From NCBI GenBank assembly GCA_025594325.1, contig JANHCV010000017.1, forward strand, positions 62,001 through 126,000: DNA of 64,000 nt. The letters run 5' to 3'. Within the stretch, counting starts at the first letter, position 1. Every line of letters starts with the position of its first letter. The position numbers and the translations under genes were made by a program. Below are positions 10,678-21,154 of this stretch, piece by piece. Under the pieces are notes generated by a model, which did not search any database, was not told the origin of the DNA, and saw nothing but the letters and a program-made list of their open reading frames with translations. Origin of the DNA: Blastocladiella emersonii ATCC 22665. Taxonomy: Eukaryota; Blastocladiomycota; Blastocladiomycetes; Blastocladiales; Blastocladiaceae.

Positions 10678-12348
10678 ATGTGCGGCATCGTCGGCGTCCT
10701 CCTTGCCGACCACAAGGCCCAGGCCAGCGCCGAGATCTGCGAGGCCCTCGGCATCCTGCAGCACCGCGGCCAGGTACCGCCCGGCCGCCCTGATTGCCCG
10801 CCGCGATGCACGGATTGACGGCCGCTGCCCATCTAGGATGCCGCCGGCATCATCACCTGCGGCGAAAAGGGCCGCCTCTACCAGTGCAAGGGGAACGGCA
10901 TGGTCCGCGACATCTTCTCGGCCGACAAGCTGCGCGGCCTGTGCGGCTACATGGGCGTCTCGCACGGTACTGCTCTCCCACCGCCCTCCCGAAAACCCGC
11001 CATCTCACCCCGTCCGCGCCATCCCTCCGCCCCAGTCCGCTACCCGACCGCCGGCAGCTCGTCCACCTCCGAGGCCCAGCCCTTCTACGTCAACTCGCCC
11101 TACGGCATCTCGCTCGCCCACAACGGCAACCTGACCAACGCCGGCGAGCTGCGCGAGTTCCTCGACACGGTCGCCCACCGCCACATCAACACCGACTCGG
11201 ACAGCGAGCTGCTCCTCAACATGCTCGCCGACAACCTGCAGCGCACCGGCAAGATCCGCATCGACGAGGACGACCTCTTCACCGCCATCCAGACCCTCTA
11301 CACCCAGGTCCGCGGCGGCTACGCCTGCGTCGCCATGCTCGCCGGCTTTGGCCTCATCGCCTTCCGCGACCCCAACGGCATCCGCCCCTGCGTCTACGGC
11401 AAGCGCGCCACCCCAACCGGCACCGACTACATGGTCGCCTCCGAGTCCGTGTGCCTCAGCTCGCTCGAGTACGACTCCATGGTCGACCTCGCCCCCGGCG
11501 AGGCCATCATCATCACCAAGGCCGGCACCTTCTCGCGCCGCCAGCTCGTGTCCCCGGCCCGCCCCTTCACCCCGTGCATCTTCGAGTACGTCTATTTCGC
11601 CCGCCCCGACTCGATCATCGACGGCGTCTCCGTCTACAAGGCCCGCCTGGCCATGGGCGAGGCCCTCGCCCACGAGGTGGTCCGCAAGATGGGCCCCGAC
11701 AGCGACATTGACGTGGTCATCCCGGTCCCGGACACGTCGCGCGTCGCCGCCATGCAGACGGCCCACGTCCTCAACAAGCCGTTCCGCGAGGGCCTCATGA
11801 AGAACCGCTACATTGGCCGCACCTTCATCATGCCCGGCCAGTCGCTGCGCACAAAGTCGGTCCGCCGCAAGCTCAACCCGATGCACCTCGAGTTTGCCGG
11901 CAAGAACGTGCTGCTCGTCGACGACTCGATTGTCCGCGGCACCACCTCGCGCGAGATTGTCCAGATGGCCCGCGACGCCGGCGCCACCAAGGTGTACTTT
12001 GCCAGCTGCGCCCCGCCCGTCCGGTTCCCGAACGTGTACGGCATCGACATGCCCTCGACCAAGGAGCTCGTCGCGCACGGGCGGTCCGAGGACGAGGTGG
12101 CGGCCCTGATTGGCGCCGACCGCATGATCTACCTGTCGCTGCCCGACCTCGAGGAGAGCGTGCGCAAGTTCAACCCGGCACTCCGCGAGTTTGACACGTC
12201 CGTCTTCACGGGGTGCTACATCACGGGCGACATCACCAAGGACTACCTCCACGAGCTCGAGGCGTCGCGGTCCGACTCGGCCAAGTCAGAGCGCCAGGCC
12301 TCCAACGAGCAGGAGCTTGGCCTGCACAACCAATACCACGACGTGTAA
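10678..12348 (+). CDS. PPAT: Amidophosphoribosyltransferase (first step of purine synthesis)
   Basis: This cytosolic enzyme transfers the glutamine amide to PRPP, giving 5-phosphoribosylamine. Exons 10678-10773, 10837-10966 and 11036-12348 join to 512 residues, matching the usual length of about 500-515. The protein starts MCGIVGV, so Cys2 becomes the N-terminal nucleophile of the class II glutaminase once Met is removed; no propeptide is present. VRYPTAGSSS and SPYGISLAHNGNLTN belong to the glutaminase half. The phosphoribosyltransferase half has the PRPP loop VLLVDDSIVRGTTS near residue 366. FASCAPPVRFPNVYGIDMPS is also typical. Introns are 63 and 69 nt. It is equivalent to yeast ADE4. Confidence 0.97.
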
Positions 12349-12497
12349 CGCGAATTGCACCCGTCCTCTCGTTGCGCCGCTGCCCCGTGCGCGGGCCGAC
12401 GATGACCCAAACTCCACCTAGTCCACTCCCCTCTCCATAGCACCTTCCGCATACATCGACTTTGCAACTGCGCTTGTATTGAACCGCTTTCATTCAT

Positions 12498-13351
12498 TCA
12501 CGCGCTTGGCTCAGGCGCCACCTCCTCCTCGGCATGGCTCACGTCGCCCACGACGGCAACGAGGCCCGACGTCTTCTGCAGGCGGCCGGGGAAGCCGTCC
12601 CACTTGAAGAGCGCGGTGCGGCCATCGGGCGCCACGTACCCGGTGCGCTCGCCGAGGATGGCCGAGCTCGCGGCGTCGATGACGGCCATGGCGTCGGGGA
12701 CCGAGTCGACGATCTGGGCCAGCTTCGAGTTGGACTGCGAGACGAAGCCGTTCTCGACCGCGTTCTCAATCCAGGTGCGGATCGGCGTGTAAAAGTCGAG
12801 GATGTTGAGGACGAGGACGGGCTTGTCGTGGATGTGGAGCTGGGCCCACGTCGTGGTCTCGAAGAGCTCCTCGGCCGTCCCGAGGCCGCCCGGCAGAGTC
12901 ACGAAGGCGTCGGCGTGCTCGTTGAAGAGCTGCTTGCGCGTGTGCATGTCCGGGACGGTGATGGTCTCGCCAATCATCTCGCCGCCAAAGGCGAGGAGCG
13001 CGGTAGGGATGATGCCGAGCACGCTGCCCCCGCGCTGGTGCACGGTGCGGGCGACGATGCCCATCAGGCCGCCCGACCCGCCGCCGTACACGAGCCGGAT
13101 GTTGCGCGCCACGAGCGCCTTGCCGAGCTCTACACGGGCGGGCGCAGCGTCAGCGCCAGCGTCAGCGGGGAGCCGAGCCAGGGCAGGCGGCGAGCGCGGC
13201 GGCGAGCGCAGCGGCGAGCGTCCGCACCCTCGGCGGCGGCGGCAAACTCGGGGCGGAACCCGGGGCTGCTGCCGCAGTAGACGCAGATGGACCGGATGGG
13301 CTTCGGCGTTGCCGCGGCAAGGGAGTCGAGGGACCGGGTTTCAGCGTTCAT
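12498..13351 (-). CDS. LOG-family (lysine-decarboxylase-like) nucleoside-monophosphate phosphoribohydrolase
   Basis: A 251-residue LOG/TIGR00730 protein. Minus-strand exons are 13351-13228 and 13129-12498, with a 98-nt intron. The Rossmann-like core begins IRSICVYCGSSPGFRP, then IRLVYGGGSGGLMG, and carries the family-defining PGGLGTAEELFE motif at about residues 116-127, whose Gly-rich loop and Glu bind the nucleotide phosphate and ribose. Characterised members release cytokinin bases from riboside monophosphates or hydrolyse AMP-type nucleotides; many proteins annotated as lysine decarboxylases are really this. The specific substrate in this organism is unknown. It is divergent from the RasGEF gene across 510 nt and convergent with PPAT. 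Confidence 0.9.
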
Positions 13352-13861
13352 GGCAGTTTAAATTGCATGCTACGTGGTAGGGGAGCGGGAGCGCTTTGGG
13401 GGACTTGACCGCTGTGGCTCGGCCCCGGGACGATCGGCTGCCGGGCGCTCGGCGGATTGCCGTGGCACGCGGGCACCTGACCGCGAGACGCGTCGCCGTC
13501 TCACGCGTCGCGCCGCGCCGAGTGTCTCCCCGCGCCGCAAACGTCTCCCCCCACGCGCCGCGGGCCCGAGCGGTATTCCCAAAAAGGGCCAGTGCAATGT
13601 CCTACCGCCTGGCCCGGGAACCCGTCCGGCCTCCCCCGCCAGCGACGCGACCGCGCTCCATGCATCAAAACCTAACCTGATCGCGGCGCAACCTACCCGA
13701 AACCCGCAACGTACCCCCGAGGAGCCCTTGACTCCGCTTCCCCTTGCGACCAGCACTATACAAGCACCGCGCCGTGTGATCGCACCACCAGAGTAGCTGT
13801 GGGCTCCTTCCTCGTCGCTCGGCACTATCTCCTCAACGACCTGCGTCCCGACCTGCCCGCC
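13352..13861. promoter_or_regulatory. Divergent promoter between LOG gene and RasGEF gene
   Basis: A 510-nt interval. Contains GCGAGACGCG (13483-13492) with an inverted GCGTCTCACGCG-like copy close by, and an ACTATACAAG TATA-like stretch (about 13755-13764), about 100 nt before the RasGEF ATG. No coding signal is recognised. Confidence 0.5.
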
Positions 13862-16800
13862 ATGGCGTCACTGGTGTCGCCGCACGCCTCGGCGCAGGCC
13901 GCCCATGCGCACGGCGGCAGCGGGCAGCAGCGGTCGCCACCCGTCCTCATGGGCGTCGTGTACCGCGAGGGCACCCTGTATCCGACGCACAAGAAGCTCG
14001 GCTACAACATTGTGCTCTTCAACCGCACCACCGGGATCGTCGCCCCCATCGACCAGAACGGCTGCGTCCGCCTCGAGGCCGGCGGCGACTATATTCCCGA
14101 GCGCTCCGACTCGGACCGCCTGCGCAAGGTAGGCTGCTCATACCCCAGCGTGCTTGCTCCGTACACCTCGCTGACCTTTATTGCATCCCTAGCTCATTGA
14201 CGACGCCCGCCGCGCAAAGTCCACAAAGTGGTCCAAGACCTCGGGCAGCCTGACCAACCTGACTCTGCGCAGCCGCCGGTCCAGCGTCAACAACGCCATC
14301 GGCAAGAGCCTGAGCCGCCTCGCCTCCGCCTTCTCGTCCAACGGCGGCGTCCATCCGGCTGCCGTCGATTCTACCGGGTCAAACCCGTGCGTCCAGTTTG
14401 GTCCCGACTCGCCTGAGCCGTCGTCGTCCTACACGACCGCACCCCCGCCGAGCGCGGCCACGGATGATGGGAGCGCTCGCCCGGGTTCCGCCACCGCTTC
14501 CGCTTCCTTCTTCGGCACCATCCGCGGCCGCCGCCGGTCCGCCGAGGTCGTCACCGGCATGGGCTCGTCGGCCAACGCGCTCGCCGCCACCGCGACGCCG
14601 CCCGGCATGAACCGGTCCCGCTCGCGGTCGCGAACCGGCTCCGCCGCTGGCGGCTCGATCCTTGCCGGGTCGGTTCGGAGTGCAAGTGTGCAGGATCTCG
14701 GTCCGCGCGCCAGCCGACCCTCCATCAGCAGCACCACCTTTTCTGGCCCGCCTGTGGGCGACGCCGACCGCGAGGTCTCGCACAGCGCCGCGAGCTCCAT
14801 CAACGGCAAGGAGCCCGCGGGATCCTCGGCCGAGGCCGCCGACAACGATGAGGAGCTCACGCTCGAAGACTTTCTGCGCAAGGACTTCAAGTCGACGCCC
14901 TCGATCCTCAACCCCGTCGAGCTGGCCTCGTCGTCCAACCCCGCCATCGCGCCGTCCGCCGCTGCTCCAGCACACGCGCTGGGCCCGCGGTCGCTGTCGC
15001 CGGTCATGCCCATCTCCGAGGAGCCCGCGGGGTCCGAGCACCACCAGGAGACGGTCGTGGTCGGGAGCGAGGTGACACTGTGCGCTTCGCTCATCATGGT
15101 CCGCGACGGACGACCGGGAACCGTCTGGGTCAACCTGCAGTCTGGCCACGTCCACATCTACTCGGATCCACACGTCCGGCTCGCTCTCCGACTATTCAAC
15201 GTGGCACCATTCTGACTCTTTTCACGCTTGTAGATGAACGACCTTGTCGACTCGCTCCAGGTCGCCGAAAACTGCATGGCCATGCCCGACACTCGGAATG
15301 CCGACCAGGGAGCATTCTATATCCTGCAGGACGACGTCTGCATCTCGTTCATTGCTCGTTCCCGCGACGACATGGTACTACCCGTCCGCTTCCTCGGCCT
15401 CTCCGAACCCGCCGCTCACCGACGCGCCATGTAGCTCAACTGGGTCAGCAGCGTCAACTCGGCCAGCCTCCCCGACACGTCCTCGTCGGCCCGCGACGAC
15501 CGCTCGTCGACCGACAACTCCTCGGCCGAGTTCGAGTGCGACTACCGCAAGGAGTACGAGGAGATGGTCAAGTCGTTTGACCTCGTCGAGCTCTCGCGCA
15601 TCAAGCTGCCCGAGACTGCAACCCGCCGGCCCATCTCCGTGGACCGGCTCAACCAGCTGCGCCAGAACCGCATGAGCGTGCTGCGGCAGATCAACATCAA
15701 CGAATTGGCCTTCGATTCCAGCGCCATGGCCAACCCGCACCTCCACCTCGTCGCTACGGGCGTCGCCAAGCATCCCGCACCGCCGGCGCTCGTGATCCCC
15801 GAGGCTTTGGACGAGTTGTCGCCCCCTGGTGCCTGCGGCGACATGTCGGGCCTCACGCCCTCGCCCATCTCGCAGACACCGTCGGGTAGCAATCTCCCCG
15901 AGCTCGGCGCTCCCGCCGCAGCAGCGTCGCCTGCCGCCGTCAGCGATGATGCCGCGTCCATGGCAATCCAGTATGCTGTCTATCGCTCGTTCTCGCTCTA
16001 CTCGAACCTTCACTGACGCTGGTTTTACTAGGGAGGAGTTCCAGGCCGACCGCATCAACCAGCAGATGGTGTCTCCCGATCGCGACGTGAGCCAGATGCA
16101 GGCGACGATTCAGCAGATTGGCAACTCGCCCGTCTCGAGCCTGCAGCGGCGAACCCGCTCGGACGCCTCGAGCTCTCCTCGACCGAGCCCGCTCGGCGCC
16201 TCCGACGAGCCCGAGTCCGCGTGCCAGTCCGCCATCTCCATGGAACGCGAGGTCGAGAGCATCGACGAGGAGTCGAGTGGAGCCGGCCAGTCTGTCAACA
16301 CGCCGAGCCCGCGGCTACCCGGAACCCTCGAGGCTGCGGGCGGCGCCACGCTGCGCGGGACCAGCAGCTCGGAGGAGACGCTCATGAAGCATGGCGCCGC
16401 GACCCTCGACAAGCTCGTTGAGCGGCTCGCGGACGAGCACGGGTGGGACCCACAGTACGTGGACACGTTCCTGATCGGCTACCGACACTTCACCGACACG
16501 GCCACGGTCCTCGAGAAGCTGCTCGCGCGGCTGCACTGCGTCGCGCCAGCCAACGCGACGGCGGCCGAGCGCGTGTTTGTCGCGCAGTGGCGGCCCATCA
16601 TCCGCCTCCGCGTCATTGCCGTGGTCAAGATGTGGGTCGAGCGGTACTGGGTCGACTTTGTCCTGTACTCGGGCGCGCGCGAGCAGCTCGACGAGATCTG
16701 CGACTCGCTCGAGCGGTTCGAGCCGGAGCCCGACGAGAACGCGGTGGCGGGCCGCGAGCAGCGCGCCTTCTTTTCGCGACTCAGCAAGCTGCTGCGCAAG

Positions 16801-17885
16801 CTGGTCGTCTACCAGTCCAACAAGGCGACGGCAGCCGCCATGGCACGGGCGGTGGCCGTGTCTGTCGAGAGCGGCAGCGAGCACCGCGTGGTTCCGCCGT
16901 GCGACTTCCTCGCCATGGACCCGATCCACATTGCCGTCCAGCTCACGGCGCTCGAGTTCAAGCGGTTCAAGGCGGTGCGGCCCATCGAGTGCGTGCTCAA
17001 CCTGTGGGCCGACACCAAGGACCCCGCCGTCGAGCGCGAGCTGCGCAACATGGCCGACATGGTGGCCGCGTTCAACCAGGTCTCGTACTGGGTCGCCACC
17101 GAGGTGTGCACGCAGCCCGAGCTCCCGACGCGGATCAAGACGGTGGAGCGCATGATCAAGATCGCCAAGGTACCATCCTTGACTGACTGACACACTCGAC
17201 ACGTTCGATCGGCGTCTAACCCCGAGTTGCGCGGTAGATCTGTCGCCGAGAGCGCAACTTCAACACGACCGTGGCCATCGTTGCGGGCCTCAACAATTCG
17301 GCGGTCCTGCGCCTCAAACAGACGTGGGAGGGCATTCAGGAAAAGTACCGGCAGACGTTCCAGGACCTCGAGGACCTTGTCTCGCAGACGCACAACTTCA
17401 AGAACTACCGCCACGCCCTGGACACGATGGCGCACGAGGGTTTCCGTCAGCCGTTCATCCCCTTCTTTGGTACGCTTCCCCCTGACGCCTGCGCTCGTGT
17501 ACTGGGAGCTCACGCACACCGTAACATAGGATTGTTTGTCAAGGACCTCATGTTCTGGAACGAGAACCCAAAGCTGACCGAGTCCGGACTCATCAACTTC
17601 TCCAAGGTCCAGTCGATTGCAGGGCTGATCCAGGCCTTTCGCCGGTGGCAGGACCACGAGTACGCGCCGTCGCCGGCCACGCTCGCTGCCATGGGCGGCA
17701 GCAGCGGCACCGGAAGCAGCGGGGTCGGCGCGATCCCGGAGCTGGTCGAGCAGTACTGCCGAAACCTCCGCGCGCTCAAGGAGCCCGCCATCTACAAGTA
17801 CAGCTGTCTGTGCGAGCGCAAGGGCGGGGCCAATGGATCCACGCGGCTGATTGACAAGTGGGCGCAGGAAAACGCAAAGCGGTGA
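13862..17885 (+). CDS. Ras guanine-nucleotide exchange factor (RasGEF_N plus CDC25 domain)
   Basis: A 1216-residue activator of a Ras-family GTPase. Seven exons: 13862-14128, 14193-15173, 15234-15374, 15435-15970, 16032-17169, 17238-17469 and 17530-17885. Residues 1-750 are mostly low-complexity Ser/Pro/Ala sequence, with a short ordered block near the start. RasGEF_N spans about 755-860 (DTFLIGYRHF, then LRVIAVVKMWVERYWVDF). The catalytic CDC25-homology domain runs from about 938 (MDPIHIAVQLTALEFKRF) through FNTTVAIVAGLNN and PFFGLFVKDLMF to the end. Exon joins at 17469/17530 restore GLFVKDL. The donor at 15174 (GTCCGG) is the least certain, because in-phase alternatives exist. Which GTPase it serves cannot be told. 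Confidence 0.87.
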
Positions 17886-18283
17886 AGACTTGTGGAGTGT
17901 AATACAGTTGGAGTTGGCTTGTCCTCTCTCGAGTGTGTGGCGCGACGCGAGGTCACGCTGTGGCGCGACACGACTTGAAGACAACGGAACGGACGTGTGC
18001 GGTTCCGGCAGCAGTCATGGCATGTGGCTTCGGTGTATGGGGCAAGTAGTAGCGCACACAGAGTGACATGGAGTTACGTGTATGATTGAACGGGGTGGGT
18101 GGACGCACAATGAGGTAGCAGGGAACGAGAGAAACAAACAGCAAAACGAGTGGGCAAGGATGGTATGAGCGCGTGCGCTATTGATTATAGGAGCAACGTG
18201 TCAGCGGATCGTTGCACAAACGGTCGACAAGTGAACGAAAGCGCACCGCCGGCCGCAAAGACCACGAATAGTCGTGCGTCGGG
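17886..18283. other. Convergent 3' intergenic region, RasGEF / PP6c
   Basis: A 398-nt interval between two converging genes, noticeably less GC-rich than coding DNA. It presumably holds both 3' UTRs. I see no RNA gene, repeat or ORF of interest. Confidence 0.5.
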
Positions 18284-19675
18284 TCACATAAAGTACTGGC
18301 CTGGTCCGCGGTTGGGCGACTCGCGGCGCTCTTCGGGCACGGCGTTGAAGATCTTGAAGTTTTTGGTGGAGACCTCGAGCGTGTCGTCGAGCGTCATGAT
18401 GGCGGCGACGTTTCCGCAGCGGTAGCAGTACTGGAATTGGTCGAGCAGGAGGTGGGGGTCAGCGGTTACGTAAGGCGCGGAAGTGACAAGCAGTCGTACA
18501 TTAGGTGCCGACCACACGGTGACGAGGTTCTCATCGGGGAACATGAACTTGTAGCCCTCCTGCACGAGCTGGTGGGCGCGCGCAATGAGGGTGAGGTTGT
18601 TGATGTGGTTAAACTATGACGAAAACACGGGCAGTTAGCCAACGAGTCCGACGTGCAACGAGGACGCGAGACCGGCGACGCATACCTCGTTTGTCACCTT
18701 GGCGCCGAACAACCATCCTGCACCGCGCGGTGATACCGCCCAGGTGTCGGTCTCGTCTGGGTCGGACCACATCAGGTCTACGTGGGCCGCGAGGTGTGAG
18801 ATCATGTTGGAGCAAGGCAGCGGGAGGAAACGTACCGCAGAAGGCGCCCTCGTGTGGCACCTCCTGGCAGCGGTGGATGGTGCGGATCTGGTCGAGTGTG
18901 CGGACGTCGGGCGAGAGGCCGCCGTGGACGCAAAAGACGCGGCCGTCGATGATCTGGGATGAGGCAGCGCGTTGTTAGTCGATCAGACGCGAGGAGAGGA
19001 TGGCGCAAGGAGAGGTGATACGTACGGCGCCGAGAGCGAGGAGGTCAAAGACCTGGCAGCACTGCTTCCAGACGTTGGGGTTGCCGTACTTTGTCTGGCA
19101 CTCGTCTGTTCGAGGATCAGATGGTGGTGAGTCCGAGGGTGAGGTGCGGGGGAAGAGGAAAGCGGGTGCGACGAACCAAAGAAGCCATAGACCTGGGTGA
19201 TCTGGCGACTCTCGTGGTTGCCGCGGAGCAGGGTGATCTTCTCGGGCCACTTTGCCTTGAGAACCATGAGCAGGGTCAGGGACTCGAGGCTGTAGTATCC
19301 CCGGTCGACAAAGTCTCCCTATGGTTGCAGGGGAGGTGAGACTCGAAGAAATCGCGGGAGGCAGGGTGTGAAATACCATGAAGATGTAGTTGGTGGTGGG
19401 GACCTCGCCGCCGACGCGAAAGAGCTCCATGAGGTCGTAGAACTGGCCTAGGGGGGCCGGCAGCGCGGGGCCGGGTGAGCACGGGCGGGCGCGCGGCCTC
19501 TGCGCCGGGGCGTACCGTGGATGTCGCCGCAGATGGTGACGGGGGTGCAGACGGGCTGGATGTTGGACTCCTCCATCAGCAGGCCCTTGACGATCTCGCA
19601 CAGCTTGCGCATGTCGGCCTCGGCGAGGTAGCGGCACTCCTTGATCTGGGCGAGCCACTCGTCGGGTCCCGCCAT
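18284..19675 (-). CDS. PPP6C: Serine/threonine phosphatase PP6 catalytic subunit (Sit4/PPP6C)
   Basis: A 307-residue PPP-family metallophosphatase closest to PP6/Sit4. Eight minus-strand exons: 19675-19516, 19447-19377, 19318-19177, 19105-19026, 18953-18836, 18777-18686, 18613-18500 and 18430-18284; introns are 58-72 nt. Metal and active-site motifs are all present: [45 protein letters not shown] and WSAPNYCYRCGN. The [15 protein letters not shown] and RGAGWLFG segments fit PP6 better than PP2A or PP4. It ends RGPGQYFM, lacking the exact YFL tail of PP2A/PP4/PP6 but similar. It is divergent from the MTHFS gene. It is among the most intron-dense genes of the window. Confidence 0.93.
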
Positions 19676-20105
19676 GGTGGTGATCGTTGGAGGTGGTAGG
19701 GGGCTGGCGGTGGGCAGCCGAGCCGTGCGGCGGTGCAAGGGGCGGGGCAGTGCAGGGAGTGGGAGTGGGAGCGGCCGCCGGCAGCGCTCAGGGGGTGGGG
19801 GTCGGCGTGAGGGCGGGCGGGGGCGTCGGCGGGTCGGCGGGCTGTCGGCAGCAAGTTACATGGGCGCCCGGCGCGGCGCGGACTCGGTAGCGGGCGGGGC
19901 GGGGGAGCGAGGGCGGCGGGCGGATGAGGGCGGCCGCGGGGTGGGTGCTGCGGGGCGGGTGCTGCGGGGCGGACGTGCCCACGCGTCGTCCATGGTCACG
20001 CCGCCGCCGATGCGCGTGGCGTGCCGGCGATGCTCGCCCTGATCCTCGGCCCGCGCCTCTCCTCTCCCCTCTCTCTCGGCCACCAACAATGCACCGATGC
20101 CGTAG
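19676..20105. promoter_or_regulatory. Divergent promoter between PP6c and MTHFS
   Basis: A 430-nt, strongly GC-skewed interval: the plus strand is G-rich near PP6c and C/T-rich near MTHFS. Repeated GGGTGCTGCGGGGCG-like units occur at about 19937-19970. No TATA box is seen. A 7-codon upstream ORF sits at the MTHFS end. Confidence 0.45.
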
Positions 20106-20109
20106 ATGA
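20089..20109 (+). other. Upstream ORF whose stop overlaps the MTHFS start (ATGA)
   Basis: Seven codons, M-H-R-C-R-R-stop. The TGA at 20107-20109 overlaps the MTHFS ATG at 20106-20108. If the transcript starts upstream of 20089, ribosomes would have to reinitiate or leak past it. Confidence 0.5.
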
Positions 20110-20835
20110 ATCACGAAATGTACCCGACGCCGCCCGCCATGACCGCCGCCAAGTCGGCCCTGCGCGCCGCTGTCAAGGCTCGCTTGCAGGCCGTCCCACC
20201 CGCCGTCCGCGCCGCCAAGTGTACTCCTACTCCCGGCACTGCCGATTGATCGCGGGTCCCGCACCGCTCACCCGTCGGCCGACCCTGTAGCCGCCCGCAT
20301 CGCCGAGTGCGTGACCGCGCTGCCCGCGTGGCGCTCCGCGCGCTCCGTGTCCGTGTTCCTGTCCATGCCGCACGAGCTCGACACGATGCCGCTGGTCCAC
20401 GCCGCCCTGGCCGACGGGAAACGCGTCTACGTGCCCTACGTGGCCGGCCGCCGGTCGCCCATGGTCATGGTCGCCGTCGACGACGCGGCCGACGTGGCCG
20501 CCCTGCCGCGCGACAAGTGGGGCATCCCGACCCCGACCACCCCGTCGCCGCGCACCGGCGCCCCGCGCGAGCGCCCGCTGACGCCGCTGGACCTCGTCAT
20601 TGTGCCGGGCGTCGCCTTCACGTCGCCCGCCGGCGCGCGCATTGGATACGGCGCGGGCTACTACGACTCGTACCTCGCCACCCCCGAGGCGACCGACGCG
20701 GTCCGCGTGGCCGTGGCCCTGGCCGACGTGCAGATCGTCGACTGCGTGCCCACCGAGCCGCACGACGCGCGCATGCACTGGCTCGTCACCGACGAGGGCG
20801 CCGTCGAGTGCTGTCCCTCCTCCACTTCACCATAG
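20106..20835 (+). CDS. MTHFS: 5-formyltetrahydrofolate cyclo-ligase (methenyl-THF synthetase)
   Basis: This enzyme converts 5-formyl-THF plus ATP to 5,10-methenyl-THF, returning stored folate to the one-carbon pool. Exons 20106-20220 and 20291-20835 give 219 residues; the 70-nt intron begins GTACTC. The N-terminal helix KSALRAAVKARLQAV is the ATP-binding Lys/Arg helix of the family. SVSVFLSMPHELDTMPLV and the glycine-rich IGYGAGYYDSYL near the C-terminus are signatures; the usual Arg after GYYD is Ser here. In-frame ATGs also occur at 20118 and 20139; the last would give a protein starting MTAAKSAL, closer to the human enzyme length. Confidence 0.93.
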
Positions 20836-21154
20836 AACACTGATATAACTTGATCGATCCCACCGAGACAGGCGTAGCGAGGCAGAGACACTTTCATTGG
20901 AATCAGCAAACGGGACAGGCAAACGATCAGACAGACAGACAGACGGGAAGGGAGGGGGACACAGTGCAACGACGAGGCGAACAGGGGAGCGAGCAAACAG
21001 GGAGAGAAGGAGGAACACGAGCAAAAACGGGAGGAGCGACAACGGCGACGGGCGAGGCGGCACGCTCGCAGCGGGGAACACGAGGAGCGAGGCCCGCGGG
21101 CGTGTACACGCGCTCGCCGACGGCGTCGACGTCGGCAGCCGAGCGAGGCCCCGC
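20836..21154. other. Convergent 3' region MTHFS / GSK3 with (CAGA)4
   Basis: A 319-nt purine-rich (plus strand) interval holding the two 3' UTRs. It includes a perfect (CAGA)4 microsatellite at 20928-20944 and a GGGAGGGGG run. No gene is recognised. Confidence 0.55.
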
